DNA of 64,000 nucleotides from Strigops habroptila (taxonomy: Eukaryota; Chordata; Aves; Psittaciformes; Psittacidae), in contig NC_044282.2 of the NCBI RefSeq assembly GCF_004027225.2, positions 71,535,787 to 71,599,786 of the forward strand. The letters are read 5' to 3'. Positions within the stretch are counted from its first letter, which is position 1. Each line of letters opens with the position of its first letter. A model generated the notes under the pieces. That model searched no databases. It saw nothing but the letters and a program-made list of their open reading frames with translations, and was not told the origin of the DNA. Position numbers and translations under genes: made by a program. Below, piece after piece: positions 9,112 to 19,571 of the stretch.

Positions 9112-10690
9112 GCGCGGAGGAGGAGGAGGAGGCGATGGGAGCCAGTCAGCGCGGACACCGCGCCGGGGGAGCGCGCCGCGGGGTTAGGGGGGGCGGCGGA
9201 CGGGGACGGTCCGCAGGTGGGTCCCACCCCGGCGGGGCTCGGCGCGGAGCCCATGGCGAGCGGCCCCGGCCGGCCCCGAGGCGCGGAGGAGCCCCCCGCG
9301 GGGCCGCTTCAGGTGCGCGGCGGGCGGCGGAGCGAGGCACGAAAATCCCCGTGGCAGGAGATCAAAGGGGACGGGACGGGGCGGGGGAGCGGAGCGATCC
9401 GCAACAAAGGAGCGCGGCGGAGAAGGGGAGGAAAGGGGCGGACGGGGGCACCGCCGGGGCCGGGCCGCTGCCCTCGGCGGGGCGCAGGTGTGCGCCGGGA
9501 CGGGACGGGCCTCGCCTCCCGCCGCGGCCGGGACCGCTCCGGCGCCCGGAGAGGGCTGGGGCTGCTGCCCCGCCGGCACGCAGAGCGACCTCCCCGCTGC
9601 GCTCTCGTCTCGACCCCCGGTGCGCTTCCCCCCGCCGAGCCGAGGGGACCGGGAACCGGCTCCGCTTTCCGCCGCTCAGCGGCGGGGCAGCGGCTTTCCC
9701 CAGTGAGGAGAGAGGGAGAGCTACCTTCCCTCTGCGGGGTGGGAGAAGGGGAGGGAGGAAAACACAAATCCTGCTAGGTCCTTAGCCAAACCCACAGGGT
9801 GATATTCTCCCCCGTGAAACTCTGCGCTGGATTATTATTATCATTATTATAATTGTTATGATTAGTGTCCCGTCCCCCCTCTCTTCCAGAGCGCTAGCAC
9901 CTCCGCTGTGGCCCACGGAGTCATCCTGCAGAGGAGGCTTTCAGCGGGTCTGCGACCACCGGGGTTATACCTGTGTGCAGCAGCAGCAGGGGTTGTGTCT
10001 ACAGGAGGGTTTTCTGCTCTCGGGGTGTTTTTCCCGCATCACTTGGTGTTACTCCGAACTTCGCTGCTGCTCCTCTACAGCTGCCGAGCAGAAAAGAGAA
10101 GTTCTCTGAAGTACGGTCCGCCTCAGAAACATACTTTTAGCAGCTGGGTGAGGAGGCAGAAGGCAAGTCCCGGCCAGGGAAGGGCTTTCTCTCTTTTAAA
10201 AGCAGCGATCGAAAAGTTGTTGCTTGTTCTTCTTCTTCTTCCTTCTCCTCGAGTGTGTGTGCGTGTGCCTGCCCGTGAATGGGTCCCTATGTGTCTACGG
10301 AGTTAAAAAGCTCCTTTTCAAAGCAAAAACAAAAAAGTCCTTTTGCATCACCCGCGTCGGACAGATGGACATTTACCGAGACTCCCGCAGCGACATTAAG
10401 GCGAAGCTTGACTTTTCCCCGCTCCCTTAAAAAGAAAGAAGAAAAGAGGGAGGAGAAAGGAGGGGAAAAGGAAAGGGAAAAAAAAAAAAAAAAGAGGGTG
10501 GGGAGCGACGGCTTTAGGGGACAGCGCCCGGTGCCCGGCCCGCCCCGCACCGCTCCATTGCCGGGGGTGCCCGCCCGCCGCCGGGGCTTTTTGTTGCGCG
10601 GCGATGTCACGACCCCGGAGGCTCGCAGGCCCGCTCCAATCACAGCTCCCTGTGGGAGCGGGCTGCGGCCCCGCACGGCTTTTTAAAGGA
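9112..10690 (-). other. BMP2: BMP2 intron 1, non-coding exon 1 and core promoter area (boundaries unresolved)
   Basis: An upstream non-coding exon is required by the acceptor at 9110-9111. Two candidate donors are seen on the minus strand: CACACAG|GTATAA with exon end at 9971, and GGGAAG|GTAGCT with exon end at 9725. A TATA-like TTTAAAAA lies at 10680-10687 and an inverted CCAAT at 10636-10640. A TSS near 10650 with exon 1 ending at 9971 would give a 5' UTR of about 690 nt. This is a model, not an observation. The stretch also holds an ATT-type microsatellite (about 9830-9860), TTC repeats (about 10225-10250), a GT-rich run (10253-10268) and a long purine tract. Confidence 0.4.
10429..10498. 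repeat. 70-nt uninterrupted purine tract
   Basis: Every base from 10429 to 10498 on the plus strand is A or G: mixed GA/GGA units, then a run of 15 A or more, then GAGGG. If the proposed exon 1 is right, it would be transcribed as a polypyrimidine stretch of the 5' UTR. Such tracts can form triplex DNA. Confidence 0.85.
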
Positions 10691-11330
10691 GACGCCGCCT
10701 CCCTCCCTCGTTCCTTCCCTCCCTCCTCCTTCACCCGTTCTCCTCCTTCCCTCGCTGAAGCTGCCCGCCCGCCCCGTTAAGCTGTGGGAAGCGCCGGCAC
10801 AGTTCCCCGCATCCCGTTCCGGGCTGCCGAACGGCGGCGGGGCACGGCCGCCCGGATCGGGGTGCGGGATCGGGTCGTACAATAACCCATTGTACCGCAA
10901 ATCGGATTAGCACCGTGCCCCCGGACGGCTGGGGTGGTAAGGTGCGAAGGTCACGTAAGGTATCGGGAGAATCCCGGTGCTCTAAAATCACTTTAACAAC
11001 ATATATAGTTACTTTATTGAGTGCGATCCTGCGCGAAGAGGGCTGGAGAGCCGGGGGTTTCCTCGCTGTCCTCGGAGGAGTCTCCTTCCCGGCTGCGAGC
11101 TCAGCCCTGGCCGAGCGGAGGGTTGGGTTTGGGGTTTGGTGTGCAGGGGTTTTTATTAAGATGTGGCTGCCCTCCAGTGGTGGAAATGCGGCGGATCTCC
11201 GGCACACAAACCCCGGCACCGCCGTCGCAAACCAGCCCTGCGACTCAGCCCGGCACCTGCCTCCGGTGCGCACCGGAGCGGCCGGGTCTGCGGGAGCCGG
11301 CATCGCATCCAGGCACGGAGATAGGCAGCG
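10500..11330. promoter_or_regulatory. Second CpG-rich block, upstream of the BMP2 promoter area
   Basis: CpG-rich with a C/T-rich stretch at 10690-10770. It contains the inverted CCAAT (10636-10640), the TATA-like element (10680-10687), a SOX-type palindrome (10877-10895) and an AAGGTCA nuclear-receptor half-site followed by CGTAA (about 10937-10948). Separated from the exon 2 island by about 700 bp of lower CpG density. Confidence 0.65.
10877..10895. promoter_or_regulatory. SOX-type inverted repeat (ACAAT/ATTGT palindrome)
   Basis: Perfect 7-bp arms, GTACAAT and ATTGTAC, around a 5-bp spacer AACCC. It reads as head-to-head ACAATA and CATTGT sites, the layout bound by SOXE dimers. It lies about 190 bp upstream of the TATA-like box with respect to BMP2. 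Confidence 0.45.
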
Positions 11331-11538
11331 GGGTGAAGAAGGCAGGCCTATACTTGGTGGAATTCGGCTCCCAATCCAAGTTCCCTTTGCTGATATTGGC
11401 AAATCTCTTCATCCCAATACCATTTAATTTGTCCATTGGGATGCACCCTTTGGATGTCCCATCCTCTGTTGGCCTGCTTGGGCTCTGCAGCAGCGCCTGG
11501 CCCTTCTTCCACACGTATGTGATACCCAGCCATTTTGG
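11331..11538. other. Upstream spacer between the CpG block and the first upstream CR1
   Basis: Non-coding transition DNA. No feature recognised. Confidence 0.5.
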
Positions 11539-11925
11539 GTCATCAACTAGGTTGGAAAAGACCTTTAAGATCATCAAGTCCAACCTTAACCCCAGCACTG
11601 CCAAGGCCACCACTAAACCATGTCACTGAGGGCCTCATCTACACAGTGTGTGAACACTTGCAGGGACGGTGACTCCACTACTGCCCTGGGCAGCCTGTTC
11701 CAATGCCTGAGCACAGCCTGTGAAGAAATTGTTCCTCATCTCCAGTCAAAACCTCCCCTGGTGCAGCTTGAGGCCGTTTCCTCTTGTCCTGTCACTTGTT
11801 CCTTGGGAGAGACCAGCCCCCACCTCACTACAACCTCCCTTCAGGCAGTTGCAGAGAGCGATAAGGTCCTCCCTGAGCCTTCTCTTCTCCAGATTAAACA
11901 ACTCCAGTTCCCTCAGCACTCATTA
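11539..11925 (-). mobile_element. CR1 LINE 3' fragment, minus orientation
   Basis: Belongs to the subfamily reading AACTAGGTTGGAAAAGACC on the plus strand, then CACTGCCAAGGCCACCAC and the long internal segment ending near CAACTCCAGTTCCCTCAGC. The terminal 8-mers have decayed (GGGTCATCAACTAG). The same subfamily occurs at 17735 and 47403. Confidence 0.9.
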
Positions 11926-13873
11926 AAGACAAAGCCAATGGCACACAGTATTAGCCCAGGTCCTGGTGCTAGCACAGGCTCCTTCCCAGCAAGGTGAATG
12001 CCCTGTGCTGCACCTCCTCTTCCAACCAAATACCTCTCAGGGGCTTCATTTGCAAAAGGCATAGCCAGCCTTTGACACCTTGAATTACTGCAGAGGAGGA
12101 TTTAAAGCAATAACAACTGAGACAGCTCCATTACCAGCTCCTCCTTTGGGAGCGGCCTTTTCCCTCCATCTTACGACTTTTCGACTGCAGGAAAGCCACC
12201 GATTTGAGGCAGGAATTCAGCACATTTGGACTGGAGTAATTCCTCCTGTGATCCTTGGCTTTCCTACCACAATAGAGTGACTTCAGCTATACCTGCGAAA
12301 CATCACTGCAGGATGAGGTGCTCACACAGGGAGTTACATACCAGAGTAACAAACCCCCTTAGAACTACACCAGCCTAATTAAAGAGCTGGTAAAGCTCCT
12401 TCCTACCAACAGCTCCCAACACTTGTTAACCTGGATTTTCACTCTCTACTGTGAGTACAGCAGGAGAGGTGATGGAGCAAGGTGAAATCCTTCAAAAGTG
12501 TAGTTACTCTTCCGTTGCATTCCAGTGCAGATAATGTTTAATTTTATGACTTCCTGCAAGTCTTTAGCATGAACTGAAAGTGCTGTGCAGTGTGACTTCA
12601 GGGTATGCCAATTATGTAAATCAGCACTAAAATAACAATGGCAACGTAGTTTACACATCACTGACATTAAATGAGCACTTCAACTTCTAATTGCCATTCC
12701 AGTTCAATCTGTAGTGGGTCATGCCAGGAAAAAGTCATTTCTTGCCTCAACGCTTACTCCCTGTGCCTGGAGCATAGGCTGTACTGTGTGCCCAGCTTCG
12801 TGTTATCTCCAGGAGCTTTCTGTATTAGGATGATGAGCCTTGTAAGGGAGGAACGTGGTTGTGGTTGTTCTGAAGGCCTGCAGATGCTCTGACATCAAGA
12901 GGGTCTTGTAGGTTTGCCCCTCTCTGATTTTAAATATAAATAGGCTCTCAGAGTCTTCTGAGGCCATAAAGCATTTCCCTTTCTAGTTTGTCCTTTCTCA
13001 GTCTATTTAGATCAGCAGCTGCTAGGGCAGTGACTCTGCCTTCCCACTTGTTTCCAGGAGGTCCCAAAAGACAACATGGAAGCACTTATCCTCCTTGAAG
13101 GTACTGGCACCCACACCAGGACCTCAGCCATGCCCGAGCACTTGCCTCACATTTGATTTCCCAGTAAGACAGATTCAGCCAGTGCCTTGGTGAATGTGGG
13201 GAATAAGGCCCTCAAAGTGTCATCCATGAACATCTGGTTAACAGTTTGTGCCTCATCAGTACAAGAACCAACTAAATGCCCCTCCGCAAAGCCCACTGTC
13301 TTTGAATACAGCATTCCAGCCTGCTTCCGCTGTGTCTCTAGCAGTAGCACACATGAGGTCAAAGCTAAGCATCATCTTTGTCATAACGAAGAACATTAGA
13401 AGCAGGTGTATTTAGCTATAATGAATGCAGCACTTGGTCTGTGGAGTTTAGTTTAGTGTTTAGTAGGGTTTTTGAGAGGTAATGAGCCAGTAAATACCCA
13501 ACTTGTGTCACCTGCTGCTAAGGTTTAAGGTCCAGGTGTTCATTTCCAGGACCCAAGCACAGCTGATATATCTCAACTTCAAGTATTGTTGGGTTTTCTT
13601 AGTACAATGATAGAAAAGTATCCAAGTAAGGACAAGTTTTACAACACAGAGTCCTTAAAGCCCAGCATCTCCTTCTTACAAATACTATACTAAGTCACAT
13701 TTATACAATGCCACCACATAGTGCCCTTTTTACCAACCTCGTTAGATTGCAGCCATCATTGTTGATGGCTACAAGCAGAAGACTTCAGCTGGAAGACCTA
13801 GATAAGAAATTCTCACTAGGGTCTCTGACTATAACTTGTAATCCTTAACAAAATGACCTAATTTCTGGTCTAT
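11926..13873. other. Intergenic, no gene seen
   Basis: Unique-looking DNA. The first 80 bp may be further degraded CR1. Short frames lack family resemblance. Confidence 0.55.
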
Positions 13874-14030
13874 TATAGAATCACAGAATCACAGATTAGT
13901 TTGAGTTGGAAGGGACCTTAAAGCTCATCCAGTTCCAACCCCCTGCCACAGGCAGGGACACCTTCCACTAGGCCAGGTTGCTCAAAGCCCCTGTGTCCAA
14001 CCTGGCCTTGAACAGTGCCAGGGATTAGAG
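13874..14030 (-). mobile_element. CR1 LINE 3' end, minus orientation, short
   Basis: Three decayed terminal 8-mers (TATAGAATCACAGAATCACAG), then GAGTTGGAAGGGACC, and the AACCTGGCCTTGAACAGTG segment. Only about 155 bp of the element is present. Confidence 0.93.
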
Positions 14031-15239
14031 GCAAAGGGCTGCCGAAACACTTGAATGCTCTATGCACATTGATGGTCAACAGTTCTACTCCTTGCTTCCC
14101 CAGACCAGTTAGACCAATGCTAAGCATTAGTGAAAGTTCCTGCTTTGCACCACTGTCCCCTGGATATGATATGTATGTGAGACATGAAATATTAATAGCA
14201 CTGAGCTTTTCTATAGATTTTGCACATTTTAGTGAATAAACCTCTTGATAAAAATCTGTGCTGAAGCATGAAACATACACGTGGTACAGCATCAAATGCT
14301 AGAGAGGTGGCTTCTGAACATGAGTTAAGATGTGTTAGTGATGTTGAGGTTTTGGCTTCGTAACAGGTGGAGATTATCTGAAAGCTTTTCTGTTCCTGAA
14401 CTGTGCTTCCTGTTGGCATCTGTGTGAATATGATGTGTGGCCATTCTTTAAGATATTCCTTAATGCTGTTTTCTGAAGATGTATTTGTCTTCTGGTGGTT
14501 TGTCTTTTAACATCTATCAGTTGTCTCTGCTGCACAGGCTGTCTCCTGTCCCATGAAGGATGGATTCTCACCCGAGAAGATAATTTACAAGACAGTGATC
14601 TGGTTTTGAAGAGGGGAAAGGCAGTTTGTTCAGAAATGTCTGTTTCTTTCTTATTCACCTTTGCTGAATTTTGGCAGCTCTTCAAAGCTCTGTTTCACTG
14701 CGAGTCTCAATTTCATTCATCAGACCTCAGCCTTCCGTCCATCATAGTGGCAGGGAAATGGGAATTTATCAGGAAATACAATGCAGACCCAGTATTTTCT
14801 ACATATCCAGTATGTCTCCATTTCCAGTGAACAAAACCAGTTGCTCTTAAAAGTGTTACATCTGCAAATACAGGCTGTAGTAATCAGTTCATGTGGCTGT
14901 GCAACTTTAAATTGTAAGACAAATTCCTACAATTCGTAGTAAAATTGCTGGGGAAAGAGATAAAAAAGGAAGCTAATGTGACGCCTTTTTTTATACTGTT
15001 TTCCCCTTGATGCTATAAAGTTCCAAATGTCAAAATCCAGTATTTGACCTGTGGCTTTTATTGTTAAGAGAAGACAAAATGCCGTAACGCCTCTGTACAG
15101 GCTGAAGAACAACCAAGCAATCGCTGGACAGATTCCAAGGCACTGCCACCACTTATGTACATTTAATTACATGGAGTAGGAATAGTCACAGACTGCCAGG
15201 CCAGGGAGATTCCATAGGCAGTGAAGTGATTAAGATTCA

Positions 15240-15400
15240 GGAAACCTCAGTTCTCTTCCCAGTGACAGAAGTGTCCTTTTTCTTCCTTTTGTGCCCCAGT
15301 TTTCCCACCTTGCAAATAGGGATGATCATGCTGACCCACACTTATAAGTCCCTGCAAGACCTTTAGGTAAAAGCACAAAGAGTTAGGCATTGCTATTGTT
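15240..15400 (+). mobile_element. MIR-like SINE fossil
   Basis: Contains TTTGTGCCCCAGTTTTCCCA followed by a TGCAAATAGGGATGATCATG segment, resembling the MIR consensus part TGTGCCTCAGTTTCC plus AATGGGGATAATAAT. Strongly diverged. Confidence 0.5.
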
Positions 15401-16554
15401 TGGGGCTAAATACTAGGTTAATGCCAATAGCAATCTCAAATACCTGGAATCCCAGGGCTTAATCTTGCCTTAAAGACAGTGGCAAAATTCCTACTGGTTT
15501 CAGAGGTACAGGATCACGTGTGTAAGTGATGAAGAGACAGGGATGCCAACTATTCCAGTCAGAAGATTCAGAGCAAAGAGGGCTTTTTAATTATAAAAGT
15601 AAGTCTTGTTGGGAAGACAATGAGGTGAGGGTGTTCCCCCACATAAAAGAGAAATGGCTGCGTCATAGATGGTCCACTTCAGGAGCTTATAATTTCATCA
15701 CAGCAGAGATCTTGACGTCAAGGAAAATGGAGGATAATATAAAGTTGCGCATATTGCCCTAAGAAGTGCATATTTTAGCAGTGCAACTGGATAATGTTTT
15801 GCAATGAAAATAAAATAAAGGCAAGCATGACGTTCTGTTTAAGCAGATTGTCTGTATGAAGGCTTTATTGTAGCTGCAGATTTAGGGCATATGAAAAGGT
15901 TTTCTGTGCTCAGTTGCAGGATGAAAAACATTGCATCATCAGGCATTCTTGTTCTCTAACACTCCTTCGCCAGTATGCCTTTGATAATGAATGCTTGCAG
16001 GTTTAGTTTCTGCTGTAAAGTCATGTTTTCTCAGGTCATTATCATTCCGATTTTTAAATATCCTCTTAAAACTAGACAGGAGGACAGAAAAGCAATAGTA
16101 AAGCTTTGTGCCTGCTCCGTGCCATGTGCTCGGCACAAGCAATCAGCTGCTGCACCTGCTTCACACTGCGAGTAAAGCTATTTGCAAGTTGCTTTCAATC
16201 GCATCCCTTGTTCCCAACTCTGCCCAGTTTCCAGAGGAGCTTTGATGGGCACAGGCCTCAGTTCAAACACTACCCTGGAACTTTTATTTGGTAGCTCATT
16301 TGCTTGTGTGCTGCAAAATCCAGTGGCTGGGAGGGGTCTTAGGAGAACAACATCCATTGACCGTTCCCAGGCTCTCATCTGCTCGAGCGTTCCCTCTGCA
16401 GCATTCCAGAATGCACTCTCTAAATGGTACAAACTAGTTACTAGTGGCACATATTGAACTGCTTCAAGGCACCATTCATCCTCAGAACATCTGTAGCTCC
16501 AAAGTCATAGTACTCTTCCTGTATTTGGCATCTCCATTCTACTCCAAGAGGAGG

Positions 16555-16605
16555 AAGAACTGCTCCCTCCATTTTACAGAAGGGGAAGAGGGACAGAGCA
16601 GTGAA
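16555..16605 (-). mobile_element. Possible MIR-like SINE fossil
   Basis: CCATTTTACAGAAGGGGAAG followed by AGGGACAGAGCAGTG resembles the MIR antisense part CATTTTACAGATGAGGAAAC plus GAGGCACAGAGAGG. Short match, so uncertain. Confidence 0.35.
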
Positions 16606-17734
16606 AGGCTGTTTTTCTGGGATGTATAGAGGGGCCCAAAGATCTATGTAGGTCACACTACGATTTTTGATGATCCATTATCAGGTTAGACACTGTTTTG
16701 GGGTTAAACTCCCCAAACTTCAGTGTGACATTAAGTACTCAGCTCATGTAGACATTTTTGACAAGCCCAATACCAAATCTATTGCTCAATAGTTTCCTGA
16801 TGAATTCCTGCAGTGCCTTGTCCACGGTTCTTACTGCAACCATAAATCCTAGCAGGAATATCATCAGCTTATTCAACTATAGAGAAAAGCTCTAATCTTG
16901 TAAGACCCCGTCTACTCTGAAGAGAGAAGGGTTTTTACAACCTTGGTGAGGACAATAAAGATACTGGTCAGGGTATGGACAGCTTTGTTCCCAAACCGGC
17001 TCAGCCACTGTAGGAGAGGTACACAGTGGATTCCCTCGCTTGCTGTGCCATCACCTCCTCCCTTTCTCTGTTCTCCAGGCCCCACTGCAGGTTGGGTGTT
17101 GCACAGCCGATCTGCTTAATGCTTTGGGAAAGCCTGTTCCATCCTTTACATGCCTTAATACCCCCAACTGCCTTTCCTCGCCACACCTCAGCTTCCTGCT
17201 TCTTTCTGAAACTTGCAATGACCAATGTACCCTTAGTTTATGTGCTTGTAAAACTAAAGCCCATCCTTCAGCCTGTCCAGGATTAGGCTGAAAAAGCACT
17301 ACGATAAAACATTTGTGATGTGCAGCATCGTCCAATTAGTAAATCCATTATTTCCATCAATTCTCCAACTGGACTTCTGCATCCTGGTGTTGTGTTACTG
17401 TAAGATATTTGCCTTTTATTCCATTTTCTGTTTGCTATACAGCATTCATGTGTATAGGCTCAATAAACATTCACATCCACTTAAGGTGGGTATACTAAAC
17501 ACTGAAAATATTCTTTTAGTCCACCATGGCATAAATTCCTTTCAAATAAATCAGAAGACTAAACAAACAAGCTGGGAACTCCATTTACTTTGCACCTGCA
17601 ACCTCTCTTGCTCTCTGCTCCGCGTGTACATCCCAAACCTCTGCATACAGCTCTGACAGCCACTGAGAAAGAAAAAGGAACTGGCCCAAAACTTCTCCTG
17701 CCCCTCTTTGGTTGCCAGAAAAGGCACCCAGCAC

Positions 17735-18066
17735 ATAGAATCATAGAATCAACTAGGTTGGAAAAGACCTTTAAGATCACCAAGTCCAACCATTACCCCA
17801 GCACTGCCAAGGCCACCACAGAACCACGGCACTGAGGGCCTCATCTACACAGTGTGTGAACACGTGCAGGGACAGTGACTCCAGCACTGCCCTGGGCAGC
17901 CTGTTCCAATGCCTGAGCACCCTCTGGGGAAGGAATTGTTCCTCATCTCCATCTAAACCTCCTCTGGGGCAGCTTGAGGCCGTTTCCTCTTGTTCTATCA
18001 CTTGTTCCTTGGGAGAAGAGACCAGCCCCCTCCTGGCTCCATCCTCCTTTCAGGTAGTTGTAGAGA
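17735..18066 (-). mobile_element. CR1 LINE 3' fragment, minus orientation
   Basis: Starts with two intact terminal 8-mers on the complement (CATAGAATCATAGAATC), then AACTAGGTTGGAAAAGACC. Same subfamily as 11539-11925 and closely similar along its length, so both are probably from one amplification wave. A partial pol C-terminal frame remains (17777-18001). Confidence 0.95.
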
Positions 18067-19430
18067 AAATTACTCTCACATGCATTACTGTAAGTAGCAT
18101 ATGAATCAGGGAAGATGCAACATCACTGCAAGCCCAAAATCACTACCTCAAGTAACTCTGACCAGACTGAATGGATGCTGTAAGTCTTAGTTCGGATGCT
18201 CCCATAGCTTAGGAAGAACCCTGAGGACCTAAAAAATAAGTTTGTGAATAAATCCTTGAAAAATCAGGGCCACTCTGTCCATACCAGTGGAAAACTGAAA
18301 TTCCAAGTTGCACAATTGAATGTGACATTCGTTTCTGCAGCTGGTGGGAAAATCGTTTCCTTACAAACCAAATTTAACAAAAAATAGACTGGTTTGTATC
18401 TATATTTTTCCCCTAAGCAACTTCTAAAATGTCAGACATTAATATTAAGTAATTTGATAGACTAAAAAACCCCACAGCACTGTAATAATATGTAAATATT
18501 ATTTTTTCCTTCTTTCCATTCGTTTATGATATTGGACATGTACTGATAAAATAAGCTGGATTTACCAGGGCCAAAACTGTAAAAAAGCATTTCTACAAAC
18601 TCTACAAATGAATATATACATGTATGATAGAATAAAGGCTTCTTTCCCTTAAGCTGAAGTGATTTCCCAGCTAGGCTGACTGAATGCCATTTGCACCATG
18701 TGTATCCAGGCAGCTATACATCATCTCTTACATGTTTGCCTTCATTAGAAAGAATGAATTCTAATTTCACTAGAAATACAAAATTCCTCTACACTGGATC
18801 ATGATGATGGGTTCTATTTACAATATTTCTCCTCTACTTTACAAGCCTTGTAGGTTCTCAGATTGAAAATCCCCACTATATAGAAGAGCTACACATGATG
18901 TTTACAAGCTACCCAAGTAACTCAAACAGATGCTGCCTCTAGTACAGTGTGTTGTCAGCCCCAACATGCTGGGTATAAGCTATTGCAACAATTAGCTTTA
19001 GGATCTGAAGTCCATCTCTTTGGCTTCTGATCTGCTCTGTGGCTTTCCCAAAACTCCATCTGGAAAGGAGGTTCCTGAGCTGCCACATGGTGATCATTTA
19101 AATGAAACATTTGTAAGCAGAGCAGCAGATCAGCAGAAGGACTATCCCCATTGTGTTCAGAGAAATTGTATTTTTCAGTGTCCCTCAAGAGGGGTATAAC
19201 TGCTTCTGGCAATCCCTTCATTGGCCCTACTACTGACAAAGGGGTTTGTAGTACTACTGCTTTGATATAAATGGTATAATAAGCCAGGAATGGCTAAATA
19301 ACCCACCCAAAGGCGGAGGCTTTAGAGCTTTTCTCTTATTGTAATATTTCACATCTTAAAAGCAGAAGAAATCTCAGCACTGGATCCCAATTTAAGTGGG
19401 GGAAATGAAACCCCAAGTTAACTGTGCAGA
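18067..19430. other. Intergenic, no gene seen; AT-rich core 18400-18640
   Basis: Contains an AT-rich stretch with homeodomain-type TAAT motifs and an ACCCCACAG RUNX-like site, flanked by ordinary DNA. No repeats recognised. Confidence 0.5.
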
Positions 19431-19571
19431 AGTGTTCAAGGCCAGGTTGGATGGGGTTTGGAGCTACCTCGTCTAGTGGAAGGTGTCCCTGCCCGTGGCA
19501 GGGGGTTGGGACTAGATGAGCTTTAAGGTCCCTTCCAACCCAAACCAGTCTGGGATTCTATGATACTATGA
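19431..19571 (+). mobile_element. CR1 LINE 3' end, plus orientation, short
   Basis: Reads AGTGTTCAAGGCCAGGTTGG through GGCAGGGGGTTGGGACTAG, CTTTAAGGTCCCTTCC, and ends ATTCTATGATACTATGA. About 140 bp. Confidence 0.95.

Larger units (their letters stand above)
8000..9780. promoter_or_regulatory. CpG island over BMP2 exon 2 and intron 1
   Basis: Base composition switches from AT-rich to strongly GC- and CpG-rich at about 8000 and falls again at about 9780. It overlaps the first coding exon. Long frames in all six readings here come from the lack of AT-rich stop codons. Edges are judged by eye. Confidence 0.8.
14031..17734. other. Intergenic, no gene seen; two possible SINE fossils
   Basis: Mostly unremarkable. 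MIR-like remnants lie at about 15240-15400 and, more weakly, 16555-16605. A short CATTGACTTCA-type fragment lies at about 15455-15512. Confidence 0.55.

Noticed and set aside
8755..9785. Long open frames on the plus strand (340 and 216 codons) opposite BMP2 exon 2
   Set aside because: They lie in the CpG island where stop codons are rare in all frames, are low-complexity Arg/Gly/Pro/Ala, and overlap a proven exon on the other strand.
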